64,000 nucleotides of DNA from Nocardioides sp. BP30 (GCF_029873215.1 NZ_CP123620.1:3534001-3598000); one strand, 5' to 3'; positions 52,279 through 61,872 are shown, counted from the first letter of the stretch. Numbers and translations are program-made. Notes: generated by a model not told the origin, from the letters alone.

Positions 52279-52827
52279 TCACCCGTCCTTGCGAGCACCG
52301 GGCGCGGGCCGCCGGCCCTGTTCCCAGACGGTGGTCAAGGCGCGCAGGCGGCCGGCGAGGCCCTCGACGGCCTCGGTCGGGGCCTCGGCGAGCAGGGCGT
52401 CCTCGAAGGCGAGCTGGGCGGGAATCACCTCGTCCACGAGCGCCACCCCTGCGTCGGTCAGCATGAGCAGGGATGAGCGGGCGTCGGCGGGATTCGTCGA
52501 GCGGGTCAGCAGCCCCCGAGCCTGCAGGGCATTGAGCCGCATGGTGATCGCGGACCGTGGCGCCAACAAGGTCCGGGCCAGCGTGGTGGGGCTCGGGGGC
52601 GCGTCCGACCGGCGCAGGGTGGAGAGCACGTCCAACTCGCCGCGGGTGAGGCCGTACGCAGCGAGGAAGTCGTCGCTGGCCTCGAGGATGAGCCGGGAAG
52701 CTCGGAGCAGGCGGTGGACGACGCCGAGGCTGGTGAAATCCAGGTCCGGCCGCAGCCGGGTCCACTCTCGCTGCATGCTGTCCACGACGTCGCCCTCGGT
52801 GAGCGTTGCGTCGGTGTCCTGGTTCAT
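52279..52827 (-). CDS. MarR family transcriptional regulator
   Basis: A protein of about 182 residues: LTRGELDVLSTLRRSDAPPSPTTLARTLLAPRSAITMRLNALQARGLLTRSTNPADARSSLLMLTDAG is the winged helix with the DxRS wing of MarR proteins. AGGAGGCT precedes ATG 52827. It is divergent from the FUSC gene across 101 bases, a standard arrangement for MarR control of an efflux gene. Confidence 0.9.
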   Translation of the reverse strand: MNQDTDATLTEGDVVDSMQREWTRLRPDLDFTSLGVVHRLLRASRLILEASDDFLAAYGLTRGELDVLSTLRRSDAPPSPTTLARTLLAPRSAITMRLNALQARGLLTRSTNPADARSSLLMLTDAGVALVDEVIPAQLAFEDALLAEAPTEAVEGLAGRLRALTTVWEQGRRPAPGARKDG

Positions 52828-52928
52828 TCGGAGCCTCCTGCTGCCCTCCGCTTCGGCCGTTCCCAAGATAGTTCATAACTGTAGTACCCTGGGAGATACT
52901 TCACTTATGTAGCATCTCGGAGTCATCG

Positions 52929-53987
52929 ATGACACAGACCATGCCGTCGCAGCGCTGGTGGGCGACGGTCTTCCACGTCGGCCCGCACGCCGGCGCCCAC
53001 GGGACCGCGCTGCGCGCGAGCCTGGCGATCCTGGTGCCGCTGGCGGTCTGTCGCGCGTCCGGTCGCGACGACCTCCTGCTGTACGCCGCGATCGGGGCCT
53101 TCACGGCTCTGTACGGCAGGCATGAGCCGGCCCGGGTACGGCTGCGCATGCAAGGGCAGGCGGGCGCACTGCTGGTGGCCGGCGTCATCCTGGGTGCGCT
53201 GATCGCCTCGGTCCCCTTCCGGCTCTGGCTGCTCGTCCCGGTCGCGACCCTCTGGGCCGGTGTCTCGGTCGTGCTGGCCGAGCGGGGCCGATGGCATCCG
53301 GTCGGGGCGCTCAACCCGGTCTTCGCCCTCACCGCATCGGCCACGGTCCCGATGACGCCGAACACGGTGCCCGCCGCTGCCCTCGCGGCCGCCGGCGCGG
53401 CTGTGGTCGCACTGCTGCTCGCCCTCCCCGGGTGCCGCCGACAGGCCGAGCCGGGGGCGCCCGCGCCGGCAGCTCGTGCCCCTGAGCCGCCCGACTCGGT
53501 GGCTCGTCATGTGAGCCGCTACGTCCTCGGCATCGGCGCCGCCGGCCTCGCCGTCGCGATCAGCGGCATCGGCCATCCCTACTGGACGTTCGTCACCGCA
53601 TCTGTCCCCATGTCCGCACCCGACCTGCACGCCCGCCTCGCGCGTGCGGCCCAGCGGGTGATCGGCACCGCCACCGGTCTCGGTGTGGCAGCCCTCGTCC
53701 TGGCGGCCCATCCGACCGGGTACCCAGCGATCATGGTGATCGCAGTGCTCCAGGCGTGCACCGAACTGACCACCGCACGCAACTACAGCCTCGGCCTCGT
53801 CTTCTTCACCCCGATGGCGCTCGTGCTCGGCGACCTCATGCTGCCCGCCTCGATCGGCACCCTCCTGACCCAGCGCGCGCTCCAGACCGTCCTCGGTCTC
53901 ACGATCGCCCTCGCTGCCACGCTCCTCACCCACGAGCGGCGTACGCCGACGAGCCGCGTCGCGACACTGCTGGGGGAAGCACGATGA
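52929..53987 (+). CDS. FUSC family membrane protein
   Basis: A 352-residue protein with about ten predicted helices in two blocks. The conserved motif is in the second block: HPYWTFVTASVPMSAPDLHARLARAAQRVIGTATGLGVAALVL. It is shorter than the 779-residue FUSC protein at 27866. It probably exports aromatic acids or related compounds, controlled by the divergent MarR. Its stop overlaps the AraC gene start (ATGA). Confidence 0.83.
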   Translation: MTQTMPSQRWWATVFHVGPHAGAHGTALRASLAILVPLAVCRASGRDDLLLYAAIGAFTALYGRHEPARVRLRMQGQAGALLVAGVILGALIASVPFRLWLLVPVATLWAGVSVVLAERGRWHPVGALNPVFALTASATVPMTPNTVPAAALAAAGAAVVALLLALPGCRRQAEPGAPAPAARAPEPPDSVARHVSRYVLGIGAAGLAVAISGIGHPYWTFVTASVPMSAPDLHARLARAAQRVIGTATGLGVAALVLAAHPTGYPAIMVIAVLQACTELTTARNYSLGLVFFTPMALVLGDLMLPASIGTLLTQRALQTVLGLTIALAATLLTHERRTPTSRVATLLGEAR

Positions 53988-55006
53988 GCGACCCTGCGGC
54001 TGAGAAGCGACCGCCGAGCCGGGATCAGACTCGACCACCGTCGAGCATCACGCCTCGGAGCACCACCGACGACAGCGACGAGGCCGAGAGGATCATCACC
54101 GAGGTCTACCTCCCCAACCGGCTGGACCTCTCGGGCGATACCGCACCCTTGCGGATGGAGCTCTCCGGCGTACGCCTCGGAGCGCTCACCGTGGGCCGGC
54201 TGACCTACGGCCGCGGCCTGCGCCAATCCACGGCCGACGCCACCCAGGTGCACGTGAACATCCCGCTCCGCGGCTGGGCGACGTCGAGGCGCGGGAACGG
54301 TGAGGCGGTGACGACCGGCCGGGGCGAGGGACTGGTCTTCTCACCCGGCGCGCCGGCCGAGCTCCTGTGGGCACCCGGCTGCGAGCAGTTGTGCCTGATG
54401 GTCCCCCAAGCCCGTCTCGAGGCGGAGCTCGAGCGCTTGCTCGGACGGCTGGTCCGCGGTCCGCTGGTCTTCGACTTCGCAGCCGACCTGGACACGCCGC
54501 TGGGGCGGCGCTGGCGGACGGTTCTCGAGCTGGTCGTCCATGAGCTCGGCCGCCCCACCGACCTGTCTCGGAACCCCCTCGCGGGTCGACACCTCGAGAG
54601 TCTGGTGATCGACGGCCTGCTGCTCTCGCAACCGCACAACAACAGCGACGCCGTCGCCCGCACCCGTCCGGCCGGGCCGGGCGCGGCGATCAGACGAGCG
54701 GTCGAGCTGATCGAGGAGCGACCGTCCGAGCCGTGGACCACTGTCCGCCTGGCCGCCGAGGTGCACCTGAGCGTGCGTGCGCTGCAGGAGGGCTTCCGGC
54801 GTGACCTCGCCATCCCGCCGATGACGTACCTGCGCCAAGTCCGGCTCCGTCTCGCCCGGGAGGCGCTGCAGCGCGCGGACCGCAACGCCACCACCGTCCG
54901 TACCGTCGCTCTCGAGCTCGGAATCCTCCACCTGGGTCGCTTCGCCGCCGCCTACCGCCACGCCTTCGGCGAGTCGCCCTCAGACACCCTCGACCGCCCG
55001 ATCTGA
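53984..55006 (+). CDS. AraC family transcriptional regulator
   Basis: A protein of about 340 residues. The N-terminal AraC_binding_2-like domain holds HVNIPLRGWATSRRGNGEAVTTGRGEGLVFSPG. The C-terminal double HTH spans PWTTVRLAAEVHLSVRALQEGFRRDLAIPPMTYLRQVRLRLAREAL and ILHLGRFAAAYRHAFGESPSDTL. It is co-translated with the FUSC gene, so transport and regulation are linked. Confidence 0.9.
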   Translation: MSDPAAEKRPPSRDQTRPPSSITPRSTTDDSDEAERIITEVYLPNRLDLSGDTAPLRMELSGVRLGALTVGRLTYGRGLRQSTADATQVHVNIPLRGWATSRRGNGEAVTTGRGEGLVFSPGAPAELLWAPGCEQLCLMVPQARLEAELERLLGRLVRGPLVFDFAADLDTPLGRRWRTVLELVVHELGRPTDLSRNPLAGRHLESLVIDGLLLSQPHNNSDAVARTRPAGPGAAIRRAVELIEERPSEPWTTVRLAAEVHLSVRALQEGFRRDLAIPPMTYLRQVRLRLAREALQRADRNATTVRTVALELGILHLGRFAAAYRHAFGESPSDTLDRPI

Positions 55007-55025
55007 CGCCGGCGGATCGCTTCGG

Positions 55026-55943
55026 TCAGGCCTTGTTCGCCTGACGGGTGCGGAGGTCGGACAGTGCCTCGTCGAGGTCGGGATGCCCGAACCGGAAGCC
55101 GCTCTCCAGGAGCCGGGCGGGGATCGCGCGGCGACCGGTGAGGGCGAGCGCCGGGTCGGTACGCAGCACGACCGCCCCGAGGCGTACGAGCGCCGCCGGC
55201 GTCGGTGGAGCGGCGGGCCGACCGAGGCTGCGGCGCAGGGCAGCCATCAGGTCGGCGTTGCGCGCCGGCTCGGGACCGGTCGCGTGCAGGACTCCTTCAA
55301 GGTCCGAGCCCGGCGCCAGGACCGTGCGGACGATGGCCAGCCAGTCCTCGATGTGCACCCAGCTGATCCACTGCGTGCCCGGGCCGACGCGTCCACCCAG
55401 GCCCCAGCGGGCCAGCCCCCACAAGCGGTCCAGCGCCGGGGTGTCGTTGTCGAGGACGATTCCGGTGCGCAGGACGACCAGGCGCTCAGTGTGGGCGCCG
55501 TCCGCGGCGGCCTCCCAGGCCCGGGCCACCCCTGCCATCTGGGGCGGACCGTCGGCTGGCGGAGCCGACTCGTCGAGGACCGCATCACCCGCGTCGCCGT
55601 AGATCGCGAGCGTGCTGGCCTGGACCCACACCGGGACCGGGGCCTCGAGGGTGCGGCTCGCCTCGACCAGCGCACGTGTCGGTTCGACGCGCGAGGCGGT
55701 GAGCAGCGAGATGTTGGCCGGTGTGGGCCGCCGGTCCACCAACTCGCCGGCCAGGTTGATGATCGCGCTGCCTTCGAGTTCCCTGGACCAGGGTCCGACG
55801 GTGCGGCCGTCCCACTCGACCTGTCGGTGAGGGCCCGGGCGTCGGCGACGCGTGAGGACGACGACCTCGTGGCCGGCAGCGGCGAGGTCGGTGCACAACC
55901 GACGCCCGAGCGCTCCAGAGCCGCCTGCGATCACGACCTTCAC
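55026..55943 (-). CDS. TIGR01777-type NAD-dependent epimerase/dehydratase
   Basis: A protein of about 305 residues. VKVVIAGGSGALGRRLCTDLAAAGHEVVVLTR is the Rossmann motif; INLAGELVDRRPTPANISLLTASRVEPTRALVEA and YGDAGDAVLDE, WISWVHIEDW and the C-terminal ARLLESGFRFGHPDLDEAL match the SDR subfamily often fused to a START-like domain. No such fusion is present. GTG 55943 was chosen at the motif start. Confidence 0.85.
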   Translation of the reverse strand: MKVVIAGGSGALGRRLCTDLAAAGHEVVVLTRRRRPGPHRQVEWDGRTVGPWSRELEGSAIINLAGELVDRRPTPANISLLTASRVEPTRALVEASRTLEAPVPVWVQASTLAIYGDAGDAVLDESAPPADGPPQMAGVARAWEAAADGAHTERLVVLRTGIVLDNDTPALDRLWGLARWGLGGRVGPGTQWISWVHIEDWLAIVRTVLAPGSDLEGVLHATGPEPARNADLMAALRRSLGRPAAPPTPAALVRLGAVVLRTDPALALTGRRAIPARLLESGFRFGHPDLDEALSDLRTRQANKA

Positions 55944-55987
55944 GCGGGCAACCCGCGCGAGGTGCGATGGTGGTGCGCCGCCACCGT

Positions 55988-56515
55988 CTAGACCGTCACG
56001 GCCGGGGCGATGTTGCCCTCTTGCGCCACGTAGCGGGCCCGCTTGATCCAGAGCACGCCGTGGTAGACGACTGTCCCGTCGCTGAACGTCAGCTGCCCGC
56101 GGCGGATGAACTTCGACCACCATCCGGTCTTGGGACTGCCGATCGTCACGAGGCCCGGGCCTCGCTCGAAGACACGGAGCTGCTTCCCGGGCTGGTGGAA
56201 CGGCAGGTCGCGGTAGATGTAGACGTGCGTGTCGGTGACGAGCACGATCCGGTGCCAGTAGAAGCTCACCAGAGAGATCGCCAGGTCGAGGAGGAACCCG
56301 ACCGAGGGGATCAGCCTGGCGACGTCCTCCACCAGCGCGAACACGACCATCGTGAGGAGGTTGTTGAAGGTGAACGCGATGGCGACCCCGTCCTCGGGGA
56401 GGTTCGCCCGCCTCGCCATCCGGGTGGCCATCCGCGTGTTGTAGGGGCGGACCGTGATGCGGCGTTGTGGAGGTGTGGGCTGCAAGGTGGCACGTGGCTC
56501 GTTCGGCGCGTTCAC
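55988..56515 (-). CDS. membrane-associated PH-like protein
   Basis: A 175-residue protein. A hydrophobic double segment (LLTMVVFALVEDVARLIPSVGFLLDLAISLVSF) is followed by a beta-rich part (HRIVLVTDTHVYIYRDLP, then VTIGSPKTGWW and LTFSDGTVVYHG) resembling bacterial PH domains. The function is unknown. Confidence 0.65.
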   Translation of the reverse strand: MNAPNEPRATLQPTPPQRRITVRPYNTRMATRMARRANLPEDGVAIAFTFNNLLTMVVFALVEDVARLIPSVGFLLDLAISLVSFYWHRIVLVTDTHVYIYRDLPFHQPGKQLRVFERGPGLVTIGSPKTGWWSKFIRRGQLTFSDGTVVYHGVLWIKRARYVAQEGNIAPAVTV

Positions 56516-56642
56516 GCGGTGAGGCTAGCGTTGCTCGGCCGCCTTGTTGACGGGAACGGAGATAGTGGCGAAACCCGGCCGGCGTCGTACGTCGCCCGGC
56601 GGCGTCGAGTCCGGTCAGCCGGCGGCCCGCAGGGTCGAGCGC

Positions 56643-57206
56643 TCAGGTAGCGCGCACCCGGTGGCGCAGGTGGACCACCCCGTTGCCGAACCGCCGCTGA
56701 TCCAGCAGCTCGAGGTCGAGGCGGAGGCCACGCGGCAGCGCCGGCTTCCCGCCGCCGACGATGACGGGGCACAGCAGCAGGACGCACTCGTCGACGAGCC
56801 CGTGCCGGAACGCCTCCACGGCGAGGGTCGCGCCGCCGATGCTCAGGTCGGAGCCGGACTCCTCCTTGAGCCGCCTCACCGCCTCAGGATCGAACCGCCG
56901 CTCGATCCTCGTCCGCGCGGTGGAGACCTCCTCGAGCGTCGAGGAGTAGACGACCTTGTCGGTGTCGCGCCAGATCTGCGCGTACTCACGGGCGACGGCC
57001 GGCTCGTCCGACAGCCAGTCGTCGCGCTCCCACACCCGCATCGTCTCGTACATCCGGCGACCGTAGAGCGACGTGCCGATGTGCCGCTCGTGCTCGTTCC
57101 AGAAGGCATGCACCTCCTCGTCCGGCACCGACCAGTCGAACGCGCCGGTCTCGTCCTCGAGATAGCCGTCGAGGGAGGTGTTGGCAGCGTAGATCAACTT
57201 CCCCAC
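56643..57206 (-). CDS. dihydrofolate reductase family protein (RibD C-terminal type)
   Basis: A 187-residue protein: KLIYAANTSLDGYLED opening, LYGRRMYETMRVWE, LSIGGATLAVEAFRHGLVDECVLLLCPVIVGGGKPALP. These are the NADPH-binding and substrate elements of the RibD_C/DHFR-like family common in actinobacteria. Substrates are generally unknown. Confidence 0.87.
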   Translation of the reverse strand: MGKLIYAANTSLDGYLEDETGAFDWSVPDEEVHAFWNEHERHIGTSLYGRRMYETMRVWERDDWLSDEPAVAREYAQIWRDTDKVVYSSTLEEVSTARTRIERRFDPEAVRRLKEESGSDLSIGGATLAVEAFRHGLVDECVLLLCPVIVGGGKPALPRGLRLDLELLDQRRFGNGVVHLRHRVRAT

Positions 57207-57462
57207 GAGATACCTCCGACCGGACGGGACGACGGGCGCAGTGGCGCGGCGCCACTCCTCGAGTATCGAGGTGGATCGAGGACACCGCCACCCGAGGTGG
57301 GCAGCGAGGTCGACGAGGGGCTGGTCTCCTCACCTCGGGCTCGGATCGGCCGATGATCTCCATGGCGACCTCTTCCTCCTGAGTCTCGAAGGAGAGCCAC
57401 CCGCCGAATGGGGGCTGACCGTCCGCCGGGCGGATCGAACACGCAGATACGAGGAGATCCCG

Positions 57463-57639
57463 ATGAAGCAATTCGCCTGTGGCGACGTCGTACCCGGTTG
57501 TGACGCCACCTTCGCCGGCGCCAGCGACGACGACATCCTGGCCGCCGTGGCACTGCACGCCAGCCGCGATCACCACCTCACCTCGGTCCCCACCGAGATG
57601 GTCGACCAGGTGCGCGCGGCGATCCGCGAGGTGGCGTGA
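57463..57639 (+). CDS. DUF1059 family small protein
   Basis: A 58-residue protein: MKQFACGDVVPGCDATFAGASDDDIL with Cys/Gly positions typical of DUF1059, then AALHASRDHHLT-like sequence. GAGGAG precedes ATG 57463. Its stop overlaps the following EAL-domain gene (GTGA). Confidence 0.8.
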   Translation: MKQFACGDVVPGCDATFAGASDDDILAAVALHASRDHHLTSVPTEMVDQVRAAIREVA

Positions 57640-58718
57640 GCCCCGAGGAGCTCGACCGACTCCTCGAACGTGGGATCACCACCCACCTGCAGCCCGTCGT
57701 CGACCTCACCCGCGGCAACGTCGCGGGCTATGAGGCGCTCGCCCGCTTCCCCGGCGGCCCGGGCCCCTTCGAGGTGTTCGCGGCCGCGCGTCTGAGCGGA
57801 CGCGGTGCCGATCTGGAGGCGGCCGCCCTCCGTACGGCGCTGGCAGCCCGACGCGAGATGCCGCCGAACACGTTCCTGACGGTCAACATCGGACCCGACC
57901 TGATCGACGAGTCGCCGGTGCGGGAGGTCTGGCAGGGCCACCCCTCCCTGAGCGGCATCGTCGTCGAGCTCACCGAGCAGGTCCGGATCGAGTCCTACGC
58001 CGCCCTCGAGCCGGTGCTCGACGACCTGCGATCACGCGGCGCGATGATCGCCGTGGACGACGCGGGTGCGGGCTATGCCGGGCTCCAGCACCTCCTCGCC
58101 CTGCGACCGCACTTCATCAAGCTCGACCGCGACCTGGTCTCGGGACTCGACCTGGACGAGGCCAAGCGGGCGCTCGTCGAGGTGATGGGTGCCTTCGCCG
58201 GCCGGATCGACGCGTGGGTGATCGCCGAGGGGGTGGAGACCGCAGCCGAGCTCGACGTACTGATCGACCTGCGGGTGCCGCTGGCGCAGGGCTATCACCT
58301 CGGTCGGCCGGCGCCGGGGCTGCAGAGCCTGGAGCCGGAGGTCGCCCTCGGCATCGCGAGCAGGGCGAGCCAGGAGTCGGGACCCACCCTGCGAGCACTC
58401 CTCGAGCAGGTGCCCACCGTCGGCCCCTCCGCCGTCCCCAGCCTCCGGAACCGGCTCCGCGCCGGCGAGGTCGCCGTCGTGGTCGACGAGCACGGCCGAC
58501 CCGACGCCACGCTGGATGCCGACGGACGTCAGTACGCCGTGCGCGAGGCCGCGCTCGGCATCAATCTCGACACCCCGACCGCCATGGCTGCGCAGCGGGC
58601 GATCGTGCGGCATCCGGCGGTGAGGTTCCAGCCGCTGGTGTGCACCGACAACGCCGGGCGGTATGTGGGGATCGTACGGATCGAGCGCATCCTCGAGGCG
58701 CTTGCGCGGCGGGCCTGA
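57636..58718 (+). CDS. EAL-domain protein with C-terminal CBS-like region
   Basis: A 360-residue protein. The EAL domain (about 1-235) has EALARF, NIGPDL, ELTEQ, DDAGAGYAGL, KLDRDLV, AEGVET and QGYHLGRP; the key acidic and Lys residues are present. The last 110 residues (EVAVVVDEHGRPDATLDADGRQ, then LVCTDNAGRYVGIVRIERILEAL) look like a CBS/CBS-like sensor. The start is GTG 57636. It is possibly co-translated with the DUF1059 gene. It is the second EAL protein in this window. Confidence 0.83.
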   Translation: MSPEELDRLLERGITTHLQPVVDLTRGNVAGYEALARFPGGPGPFEVFAAARLSGRGADLEAAALRTALAARREMPPNTFLTVNIGPDLIDESPVREVWQGHPSLSGIVVELTEQVRIESYAALEPVLDDLRSRGAMIAVDDAGAGYAGLQHLLALRPHFIKLDRDLVSGLDLDEAKRALVEVMGAFAGRIDAWVIAEGVETAAELDVLIDLRVPLAQGYHLGRPAPGLQSLEPEVALGIASRASQESGPTLRALLEQVPTVGPSAVPSLRNRLRAGEVAVVVDEHGRPDATLDADGRQYAVREAALGINLDTPTAMAAQRAIVRHPAVRFQPLVCTDNAGRYVGIVRIERILEALARRA

Positions 58719-58844
58719 GCGTCGCGCTTACGCTTCTGACGTGATGCGCTGCATGGTCCACATCGACCCGGAGACCGGCGTCTTCGACCACCCGCGCGGC
58801 CCTATCGGACCTGGAGATCGGCTTCCGGCGACAGCGAGACGAGC

Positions 58845-59462
58845 GTGCGTGACTGGGCATGCTTCGGGCTCTACCTCAGCGGCGCCTCGTCGCCGGAGGC
58901 CCGTGACGCCCTCGCCGCACGGCTGTCCGACCCCGACGCGAAGACCCGCTGCGAGGCGCTGCTCGCCCTCGCCTCCGTCGGCGACGAGAGAGCCCTGGCG
59001 GCGGTCGAAGAACGCCTGGGCGCCGACGACACGGACGACATCTACGAGTTGGAACTGGAGGCGGCCGCGGCGCTCGCCGATCCGAGGCTCTACCCCCTGC
59101 TCGCCCGGCTCGAAGAGGCATGGGAAGGCGACGATGACGAGCTGAAGCGGCCCCTCGCCCTCGCCCTGGCCCGATGCCATCCGGACGCGGCGGCGCAGGC
59201 CGCGGAGATCGAGCGCGCTTTCGCGGCGAGGGTCGATGTCCTGCTGGCCGATGATGAGCTGACGAGCGATCTGACCCTCAGCCTTCGCGAGAGCTATCCG
59301 TACACGAAACTGGTCGTGACCGGCTCGGGGTCAGGCGAGTCCGATCTGCGGCTCGTCCAGGGGTGGGACCGGCTGTGGGACGACCAGAGCCCTGCTGCCT
59401 ACGCGTTGGAGCAGGAGGCGCAGAGCGCCGCACTGACCCTGAGGGACATCAGGCGGAGCTGA
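58845..59462 (+). pseudogene. HEAT-repeat protein, probably 5'-truncated
   Basis: About 205 residues. VRDWACFGLYLSGASSPEARDALAARLSDPDAKTRCEALLALASVGDERALAAVEERL is HEAT/PBS-type. The frame continues upstream with plausible sequence (SASGDSETS) to a stop at 58737 but has no start; a separate frame from ATG 58744 covers the expected N-terminus (MRCMVHIDPETGVFDHP). I therefore suspect a frameshift at about 58800. It may still be translated from GTG 58845. Confidence 0.55.
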
Positions 59463-59480
59463 CGAGCCGCGCGCGTGTGC

Positions 59481-60515
59481 TCACCCTGCCACGCCCGGGG
59501 ACGGGGCAGCCTCCCGCAGGGCCTGGCGCAACTGCTCGTTGCGCGGACTGGGCGCGTCCCTTTCTCGTCGGTCGAGAGCTTCCAAGGCAAGCGCGACGAT
59601 CCGGTCCGACGTCTTCCCCCGGACCATCAGCTCAGCGAACGCCGTCGCGATCACCAGCTCACGGCCGTCCCCATCGGCGTCCCCGACCATAGCTTCAACG
59701 GACCCATAGCCGTCGTCGCGGATCTGTTCGTGCAAGAACGCCCACCCATCGGCCGGGCGCTGCTCGAGGTACTCCACCAGCAGATCCGCGCCGGCATCGT
59801 TCCCGTGCGGGGCTTCGTTGTCGGCAGGGTCGAAGAAGAAGGGGTCGTTCAGTCGCTCCTTCGTCCCAGGCGCGAAGAGTGTCCAGTCGACGTCGAGGAC
59901 CTCCCATGGCCCCATCGACCTCCAGCGCTGCTGCGCGGCCTCCTGGAGAGGCGCGAGGGTTGCCCGCAGTTCGTCCTGCGTCTGCGGTAGGTGTTCCAGG
60001 CGCGTCGACAGGTGGGCCAGGAATGTGCTGGCGTCGAACGGATCGTCGGACTTCATTCGCCGGCTGAGGTCTGCTAGCGCAGCGACGATCTCCCGGGCTG
60101 CGGTCGCGAAGATCTCCGGTTCGACCTCCAGCCGGGACTGACCGTCGCCGAAGACATCTCGCTCAGAGAGAGCGCTCACGATACGAACACTCGCCCTGCC
60201 TGCCGCACGCCGGAACGTGAGCCTCGGACCCTTGGCCCGTCTCTCCTCGTGGCTGCGGTCCCAGTCGGGGTGGTCGCGCGTAATCCCCTGTCCCTCGGTC
60301 ACCGCCGCCACGAGGGCGGCCATGTCCGCCTCCGAGATCGAGTCCTCGCCGACCGGGTACCCGGCTTGGGGACGGCTGCGCAGCAGGAGCTCGACCTCGA
60401 TCAGTTGCAGGCCCTCGCCGACCTCCGGCAGGCCGTCCAGCAGGAAGTCTCCGACGAGCGCCAGGGTTCCCCCGCCGCCGAACATTGGCGATTCGGGGCA
60501 GATCTCGATGCGCAC
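59481..60515 (-). CDS. hypothetical protein, C-terminal region DUF4259-like
   Basis: A protein of about 344 residues. The N-terminus (VRIEICPESPMFGGGGTLALVGDFLLDGL) is unrecognised. The C-terminal 130 residues (WAFLHEQIRDDGYGSVEAMVGDADGDGRELVIATAFAELMV) recall DUF4259. GTG 60515 was chosen at the first good strand. Its neighbours give no hint of function. Confidence 0.6.
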   Translation of the reverse strand: MRIEICPESPMFGGGGTLALVGDFLLDGLPEVGEGLQLIEVELLLRSRPQAGYPVGEDSISEADMAALVAAVTEGQGITRDHPDWDRSHEERRAKGPRLTFRRAAGRASVRIVSALSERDVFGDGQSRLEVEPEIFATAAREIVAALADLSRRMKSDDPFDASTFLAHLSTRLEHLPQTQDELRATLAPLQEAAQQRWRSMGPWEVLDVDWTLFAPGTKERLNDPFFFDPADNEAPHGNDAGADLLVEYLEQRPADGWAFLHEQIRDDGYGSVEAMVGDADGDGRELVIATAFAELMVRGKTSDRIVALALEALDRRERDAPSPRNEQLRQALREAAPSPGVAG

Positions 60516-60631
60516 ACGCCGATCGTACGGGCGCACCAACGGGCCGCGGATCCGTTTGCTGAGCATTCGCGGCCCCACGAATCGGCGCGAAGGAGGTGGC
60601 ACGCCTCCTCCGTGTCCACGATGATGACGCC

Positions 60632-61384
60632 GTGCGCCGCTTCCCCTGCCCCTGCTGCGGCCACCTCACCCTCCCCGAGGGCCCGGGCGACTTCGGGCTC
60701 TGCCCGGTGTGCTTCTGGGAGGACGACCCCGGTCAGCTGCGCCGCCCGCTCAGCCCCGTGGGCGCCAACGGGATCAGCCTGGCCGAGGCGCAACAGAGCT
60801 ACCGGCGGCTCGGCGCGATGAGCCGGACGTTCCAGAGCAGGGTGCGTGCTCCTCGTCCCGACGAGCCGCTCGATGCGGGCTGGCGGCCCTTCGATCCCGC
60901 AGTGGATGGGAACGCGCCCGAGCTCGACGGGGACCGGTGGCCGGTGAACCCCGAGGCGCTCTACTACTGGCGCCCAACCTCCTGGAACGGCGACCAGCAC
61001 CGCCTGTCATTGCCGCCCACGGATGAGACCAGCGGGGACCGCTTCGTCGGCCACCTCCGGGCCGAGGTCCCGGAGCTCGCCGACGACATCGCCGCGTCCG
61101 AGCGCCGCTGGGGCATCGCGCATCCGTTCGACGTCTGCGAGCGCGCGGCCGGCCGCGTCCTTGCGGCGTACGCCGATGGCGACGACGAGCTCGCGCTGCG
61201 CATCGTGACCGCGTTGCTGCCGGCGGTCGACGAGCACTCGGACCTGTACGACCCCGAATGCGTCCACATCGCGTTCCTCGAGAACGAGGGCTGGTACGAA
61301 CCGGCGCTGCAACGCCGCCTCGATCGGTGGCCGGCCCCCATCCGCGACACGCTGCGGCAGCAGCAGGCTCACCGGCGACGGTAG
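60632..61384 (+). CDS. CPCC-family cysteine-rich protein
   Basis: A protein of about 250 residues. FPCPCCGHLTLPEGPGDFGLCPVCFWEDD near the N-terminus is the CPCC family signature with four Cys in two pairs, probably zinc-binding. The remaining 200 residues look soluble and helical. Starts at GTG 60596, 60614 and 60632 are all possible; an AAGGAGG lies at 60590. Confidence 0.75.
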   Translation: MRRFPCPCCGHLTLPEGPGDFGLCPVCFWEDDPGQLRRPLSPVGANGISLAEAQQSYRRLGAMSRTFQSRVRAPRPDEPLDAGWRPFDPAVDGNAPELDGDRWPVNPEALYYWRPTSWNGDQHRLSLPPTDETSGDRFVGHLRAEVPELADDIAASERRWGIAHPFDVCERAAGRVLAAYADGDDELALRIVTALLPAVDEHSDLYDPECVHIAFLENEGWYEPALQRRLDRWPAPIRDTLRQQQAHRRR

Positions 61385-61473
61385 GCCGCACGTGGCGCCA
61401 ACGAGGTCGCCGGCGAACGATCGGGCGGTTCCGCCGCCTTCCTGGCGGCTCGGCCTCGCAGCGGGTCGTCGTC

Positions 61474-61872
61474 CTAGTCCGCGGGCGCCGGACGACGGCA
61501 TCGTGACCGACGCGCGGCCGCGACCGCCCCGGCACAGGATGCGACCGCACCGATAGCGGCGCAGATCGGCAACGACCAAGACGTCAGGTAAGCGACCGGG
61601 AGGAACACGAAAGGTCCGAGCATCATGCCGTCCAGCACCGGATGCAGTTGGGCCCAGCGCCTCGGATCGGTTCGATTCGACAGCAGGCACAGACCGATCC
61701 CGCCGTAGCCGAGGAGGCCGACGGTGCCGACCACAACGCCACGCCTGGCGTACATCTCCCCTGCCAGGAAGAGGAAGCCAGCGGCGACCCAGCACCTCGT
61801 CCACCAGGACCACTGCCGCGATGGTCCGGCGAGCCCGAGGCCCGTGGTGACGCGCCTCCCCAGCTCCGCCAT
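61474..61872 (-). CDS. small membrane protein of unknown function
   Basis: A protein of about 132 residues with three to four predicted helices (WTRCWVAAGFLFLAGEMY, VVVGTVGLLGYGGIGLCLL, MMLGPFVFLPVAYLTSW and PICAAIGAVASCAGAVAAA). ATG 61872 was chosen because AGGACAGGG is upstream and it avoids overlap with the neighbouring gene. Confidence 0.6.
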   Translation of the reverse strand: MAELGRRVTTGLGLAGPSRQWSWWTRCWVAAGFLFLAGEMYARRGVVVGTVGLLGYGGIGLCLLSNRTDPRRWAQLHPVLDGMMLGPFVFLPVAYLTSWSLPICAAIGAVASCAGAVAAARRSRCRRPAPAD

